Source: Actinobacteria bacterium 13_2_20CM_68_14 (GTDB lineage Bacteria > Actinomycetota > Thermoleophilia > Gaiellales > Gaiellaceae). Taken from it: a stretch of 8,372 nucleotides of DNA. The stretch covers positions 1 through 8,372 of the forward strand of contig MNDB01000035.1 of NCBI GenBank assembly GCA_001914705.1, given 5' to 3'. How positions within the stretch are numbered: position 1 is the stretch's first letter; every line of letters begins with the position of its first letter. This document shows, piece by piece, positions 5,451-8,372 of the stretch. The notes beneath the pieces were generated by a model, which was not told the origin of the DNA, did not search any database, and saw only the letters and a program-made list of their open reading frames with translations. Position numbers and translations under genes: made by a program.

Positions 5451-6552
5451 GTGCAACCGCTCGAGAGCTACCGCGACCGCTTTCCGATCCTCGAGCACAC
5501 GACCTATCTGATCAACCATTCGCTGGGCGCGATGCCCGTCGGCGCGGAGGAGGGCCTGCTTCGCTACGCGCGCGAGTGGCGCGAGCGCGGCGTGCGCGCC
5601 TGGGCCGAAGGCTGGTGGGAGACCTCAACGGCGGTCGGAGACCAGCTCGGGCGGATCGTCGGCGCGGCGCCGGGGACGATGGCGATGCACCAGAACGTCG
5701 CCGTCGCGCAGGCGATCGTGCTCTCATGCTTCGAGTTCGAGCCGCCGCGAAGCCGCATCGTCTACGGCGAGGGCGAGTTTCCGTCGGTTCGCTACCTCTA
5801 CCAGGCGCAGCGACGGCGAGGCGCGGACGTCGAGATCGTCGCCGACGAGGCCGCCGTGCTCGAGGCGATCGACGAGCGGACACTGCTCGTCCCAATCAGC
5901 CACGTCCTCTTCAAGACCGGCGAGATCCAGGACGTCAAGGCGATCGTTCAGCGGGCGCACGAAGCCGGCGCGCTCATCGTGCTCGACGCCTACCAATCCG
6001 CGGGCTCGGTTCCTCTGGACGTCACCTCGCTTGGGGTCGACTTCGCCGTCGGCGGCAGCGTCAAGTGGCTCTGTGGTGGCCCGGGCGCCGGCTGGCTCTA
6101 CATCCGCCCCGATCTCGCCGAACGGCTGGAGCCGACCTTCACGGGCTGGCAGGCGCACGCGCGCCCGTTCGCGTTCGAGCCCGAGCAGGACTACGCCGAA
6201 GGCGCGGCCCGGTTTCTGACCGGAACCCCGAACGTGCCGGCGCTCTACGCGGCAACCGCAGCAGACGGCACTGCTGGTCGAGCTGCTCGAGGCGGCCGGC
6301 TTCGAGGTGCTGAGCCCGCGCGACCCCGAGCGCCGGGGCGGCACGGTCGTCGTCCGGACTCCCGAGGCCGAGGCCGTCTACCGCGAGCTCGGCGCGCGCG
6401 AGATCATCTGCGATTTCCGGCCGGACGCAGGCATCCGCCTTGGCCCACACTTCTTCAACACGGACGACGAGCTCCGCTACGCGGCTACTCAGATAGCCGA
6501 GATCATCGACACCCGCGCCTACGAACGCCATCTCGACGCGGCCGCGAGCTAG
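5451..6552 (+). pseudogene. Kynureninase-like class V aminotransferase, frameshifted with internal deletion
   Basis: The sequence encodes a fold-type I PLP enzyme of the class V/kynureninase-like group. Reading from GTG 5451 (4 bases after the copCD stop), the first frame gives about 269 good residues. LDAYQSAG holds D179, the likely PLP-ring Asp, and GGSVKWLCGGPG holds K205, the likely Schiff-base Lys. After these come TGWQAHARPF and GTPNVPALYAAT. At about 6257 that frame turns to Arg-rich nonsense and stops at 6560. The C-terminal domain resumes one base over: QTALLVELLEAAGFEVLSPR, GGTVVV, ICDFRPDAGIRLGPHFF and ELRYAA, ending at 6552. The helix that normally links ALYAA to the QT..L segment is missing, about 20 residues, so this looks like an out-of-frame deletion and not a one-base slip. 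The first ~269 residues retain the PLP site. Original substrate is unknown; Gln182 follows the PLP Asp. A sequencing or assembly fault is the alternative. Confidence 0.8.
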
Positions 6553-6557
6553 ACGAC

Positions 6558-6563
6558 TAGGCT
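6558..6563 (+). promoter_or_regulatory. Weak candidate -10 element upstream of the peroxiredoxin gene
   Basis: TAGGCT fits TAnnnT and lies in the 50-base gap before the peroxiredoxin gene. It would place a transcription start near 6570 and leave a short leader containing the ribosome binding site. No matching -35 is visible, so support is slight. The gene probably has its own promoter, because it follows a broken gene and is functionally separate. Confidence 0.2.
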
Positions 6564-6602
6564 CCCTGCAAACGTTGTCGAGGTAGGAGGAGGGCTAGAG
6601 AG

Positions 6603-7259
6603 ATGGCGTTGCAGATCGGAGACACGGCACCGGATTTCGAGGCCGAGACGACGGAGGGCCGGATCCGGTTCCACGACTGGATCGGCGACTCGTGGGCGGT
6701 CCTGTTCTCGCACCCGAAGGACTTCACCCCGGTCTGCACGACCGAGCTCGGCTACATGGCGAAGATCAAGCCCGAGTTCGACCGGCGGGGAGTGAAGATC
6801 ATCGGCCTCTCGGTCGATTCGGAGAGCGACCACGAGGCGTGGGCGCGGGACATCGAGGAGACGCAGGGCACGGCTCCCAACTACCCGCTCATCGCCGATC
6901 CTCTCCTCACGGTCGCCAAGCTCTACGGGATGCTTGCGGCTGAGATCTCTGGTGATGCGAAGGAGCGGACACCCGCCGACAACCAGACGGTGCGAAACGT
7001 CTTCGTGGTCGGCCCCGACAAGAAGATCAAGCTCGTGCTCGTCTATCCGATGACGACGGGTCGCAACTTCGACGAGGTGCTGCGCGTGATCGACTCGCTA
7101 CAGCTGACCGCGAAGCACAAGGTGGCGACGCCGGTGAACTGGCAGCAGGGCGACGACGTGATCATCGCCGGCTCTGTCTCCGAGGACGAGGCGAAGGAGA
7201 CGTACCCGGAGGGCTGGAAATCGCCGAAGCCCTACATCAGGATCGTGCCGCAGCCGTGA
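6603..7259 (+). CDS. 1-Cys peroxiredoxin (Prx6 type, AhpC/TSA superfamily)
   Basis: This is a cytosolic thiol peroxidase that reduces hydrogen peroxide and organic hydroperoxides through one active-site cysteine. The 218-aa protein has the normal Prx6 length. The active-site motif HPKDFTPVCTTE carries P38, T42 and the peroxidatic C45, matching PxxxTxxC. R131 in DNQTVRNVF completes the catalytic set. The C-terminal domain typical of Prx6 follows: TPVNWQQGDDVII at about 178-190 and a KPYIRIVPQP ending. C45 is the only cysteine, so the resolving thiol must come from an external partner. ATG 6603 is preceded by AGGAGG at 6585-6590, a strong but rather distant site (12 bases); the purine-rich stretch continues towards the start. 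It stands alone, convergent with the aminopeptidase gene downstream. Family assignment is firm; the electron donor cannot be told from this window. Confidence 0.96.
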   Translation: MALQIGDTAPDFEAETTEGRIRFHDWIGDSWAVLFSHPKDFTPVCTTELGYMAKIKPEFDRRGVKIIGLSVDSESDHEAWARDIEETQGTAPNYPLIADPLLTVAKLYGMLAAEISGDAKERTPADNQTVRNVFVVGPDKKIKLVLVYPMTTGRNFDEVLRVIDSLQLTAKHKVATPVNWQQGDDVIIAGSVSEDEAKETYPEGWKSPKPYIRIVPQP

Positions 7260-7321
7260 GCCGGCGGTAGCAGACGAGACGAACTGACCGCTGGCTTTGC
7301 CACCCGGGATTAGACGGGCGC

Positions 7322-7336
7322 CCGGGCCAAGCCCGG
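7322..7336. terminator. GC hairpin between convergent genes
   Basis: CCGGGC-CAA-GCCCGG is a perfect 6-bp stem with a 3-base loop, 63 bases after the peroxiredoxin stop and 33 bases beyond the end of the convergent aminopeptidase gene. It could terminate transcripts from both sides. There is no T tract on either strand, so the evidence is position and dyad symmetry only. Confidence 0.42.
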
Positions 7337-7349
7337 ACGTCCTCTGGTC

Positions 7350-7368
7350 GGCGTCGCAAGCGAGCGCC
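7350..7368 (-). terminator. Bulged hairpin directly after the aminopeptidase stop
   Basis: GGCG and TCG on the left (7350-7356) pair with CGA and CGCC on the right (7361-7363 and 7365-7368) around a CAAG loop, with G7364 bulged. The hairpin abuts the minus-strand stop codon at 7369-7371, a usual place for a terminator or 3'-end stabiliser of that gene. No T tract follows. Confidence 0.3.
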
Positions 7369-8372
7369 TCAGCTCAAGACCCAGGCGTCGTCGCGGATGA
7401 CCGGCACGGCGGCGCCTCCCGGCTCGATCCCGTCGACGTTCACCTCGGGACCGCCGATCATCGCGTCCTGATGGACATCTGAGAGGTTGAAGCCGAGCCG
7501 CTCCTGCTCGGCTTTCTCCCCGGGCAGCCCCGGGACGGTGACTTCGTAGGCGTGGCCCCAGGCCACATGCGAAGTCGCGTTCTCGTCGAGCAGGATGTCG
7601 CCGAAGACGATCCCGCTTTGTCCGACCGGAGACGATCCGTCGACGAGCGCGACCTCGCCGAGGCGCGAGGCACCGTCGTCCACGGCGAGTTGCGCTCGCA
7701 CTGCATCGGAATTGGTATCCGCGTCGACCTCGACTGCCCGGCCGCCTTCGAACCGCAGGCGCAGACCCTCGACGAGCGCTCCACCGGTCATCAGGACCGG
7801 CTTCGTCATCCGCACCGTGCCCTCGACGCGGTGCCGATCCGGCGTCGTGAAGACCTCTTCGGTGGGCAGGTTGACGACCGCCACCGGGCCCCATGTGGTC
7901 GGGAAGACGCCGCCGAGCCACCGGTGTCCCGGGATCAGGCCGACGGTGAGGTCGGTTCCGGGGCCGATGAAGCGAACCGCGGAGAATTCACGTTCGTTGA
8001 GCGCGAGCGCCCGCCCCTCGAGCCTGGCCACGTGTTCGCGCCAGGCCTGAACCGGATCGTCCGCGTCCAGCCGGAGGATCGGCGCGAGCGCCTGCCACAG
8101 TCGCTCCTCGTCGGGCACCCCGAACAGCCGTTCGGCCCAGCCGGGGTTGGGGCCGGGCACCACGGTCCAGTTCACGTTGCCGCTCGCGATCAGGTCGAAC
8201 GTCTCCGGGATGTACGGCATCTGGTCGCGGCCGAGCCGCTCTTGGTCGACGTCGGCGAAGACGCCGGGGTCCGGGTCGCCGGTCAGCGAGATCGCCGCGG
8301 CGCGGCGCTCGATCGCCTCGGTGACGGTTCGCCTGAACCAGTCCGGTACGAAGCCGAGCGAATCCTCGGGCG
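7369..8372 (-). CDS. M29-family metallo-aminopeptidase, N-terminus cut by window edge
   Basis: M29 (AmpS/PepS/thermophilic type) aminopeptidases are cytosolic two-metal exopeptidases that release N-terminal residues from peptides. 333 residues are visible. The frame stays open to 8372, so the Met at 8220 is internal; upstream residues (SLTGDPDPGVFADVDQERLG) also match the family. Numbering from that Met, the metal-site motifs appear in order: NLPTEEVFTTP (E121/E122), RLGEVALVDGSSP (E189), DENATSHVAWGHAY (H218 and, seven residues on, Y225, the family's catalytic Tyr) and NLSDVHQDAMIGGPEVNVDGI (H250, D252). The C-terminus (PVIRDDAWVLS) is complete. Family members are roughly 370-410 residues, so about 40-70 are missing at the N-terminus. 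The gene converges on the peroxiredoxin gene. FGDILLDENA has Asp-Ile where many homologues read Asn-Thr, a minor variation. Confidence 0.93.
   Translation of the reverse strand, partial: PEDSLGFVPDWFRRTVTEAIERRAAAISLTGDPDPGVFADVDQERLGRDQMPYIPETFDLIASGNVNWTVVPGPNPGWAERLFGVPDEERLWQALAPILRLDADDPVQAWREHVARLEGRALALNEREFSAVRFIGPGTDLTVGLIPGHRWLGGVFPTTWGPVAVVNLPTEEVFTTPDRHRVEGTVRMTKPVLMTGGALVEGLRLRFEGGRAVEVDADTNSDAVRAQLAVDDGASRLGEVALVDGSSPVGQSGIVFGDILLDENATSHVAWGHAYEVTVPGLPGEKAEQERLGFNLSDVHQDAMIGGPEVNVDGIEPGGAAVPVIRDDAWVLS

Noticed and set aside
7297..7482. 61-aa plus-strand frame in the gap after the peroxiredoxin gene
   Set aside because: Overlaps the C-terminal end of the M29 aminopeptidase and the hairpins, with no ribosome binding site or recognisable domain.
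7595..8050. 151-aa plus-strand frame opposite the aminopeptidase
   Set aside because: Ser/Thr/Pro/Arg-rich antisense shadow; the minus strand carries all M29 metal-site motifs.

Overview
The window is GC-rich (G/C at most third codon positions), densely coding and largely on the plus strand. Start-stop overlaps, Arg/Ala/Glu-rich proteins and the gene content fit a high-GC actinobacterium. A deep branch such as Thermoleophilia (Gaiellales or Solirubrobacterales) is my best guess, but this is inference from style and content, not from a marker gene. I see no tRNA, rRNA, CRISPR array, insertion sequence or phage gene.

Layout. (1) Positions 1-2019 hold a hopanoid/isoprenoid operon: the 3' half of hpnH (adenosylhopene synthase, radical SAM), then hpnG (adenosylhopane nucleosidase/phosphorylase), then ispH (last step of the MEP isoprenoid pathway). 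The genes overlap or abut. IspH makes the C5 units from which hopene is built; HpnH and HpnG attach and process the side chain of bacteriohopanepolyols. (2) Positions 2105-2452 encode a small YjbQ/UPF0047-like protein that seems to lack the conserved core of its family, followed by a GC hairpin. (3) Positions 2510-5446 encode four membrane proteins: a four-helix protein of unknown function that may be leaderless, a two-helix protein, a six-helix protein with conspicuous histidines, and a CopC-CopD fusion. The last three are closely spaced or overlapping and look like one copper-handling unit. (4) Four bases later comes a kynureninase-like class V PLP enzyme. It is broken by a frameshift with apparent loss of about 20 residues near 6260. 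(5) Positions 6603-7259 encode a complete 1-Cys (Prx6-type) peroxiredoxin with its own strong ribosome binding site. (6) On the minus strand, converging on the peroxiredoxin gene, is most of an M29-family metallo-aminopeptidase, cut by the right edge of the window. GC hairpins lie between the two convergent genes.

Most noteworthy are the uncharacterised membrane proteins translationally coupled to CopC-CopD, a 13-bp imperfect palindrome inside the first codons of copCD, and two genes with apparent internal deletions (the YjbQ-like protein and the PLP enzyme). Everything else is ordinary chromosomal housekeeping and accessory metabolism.
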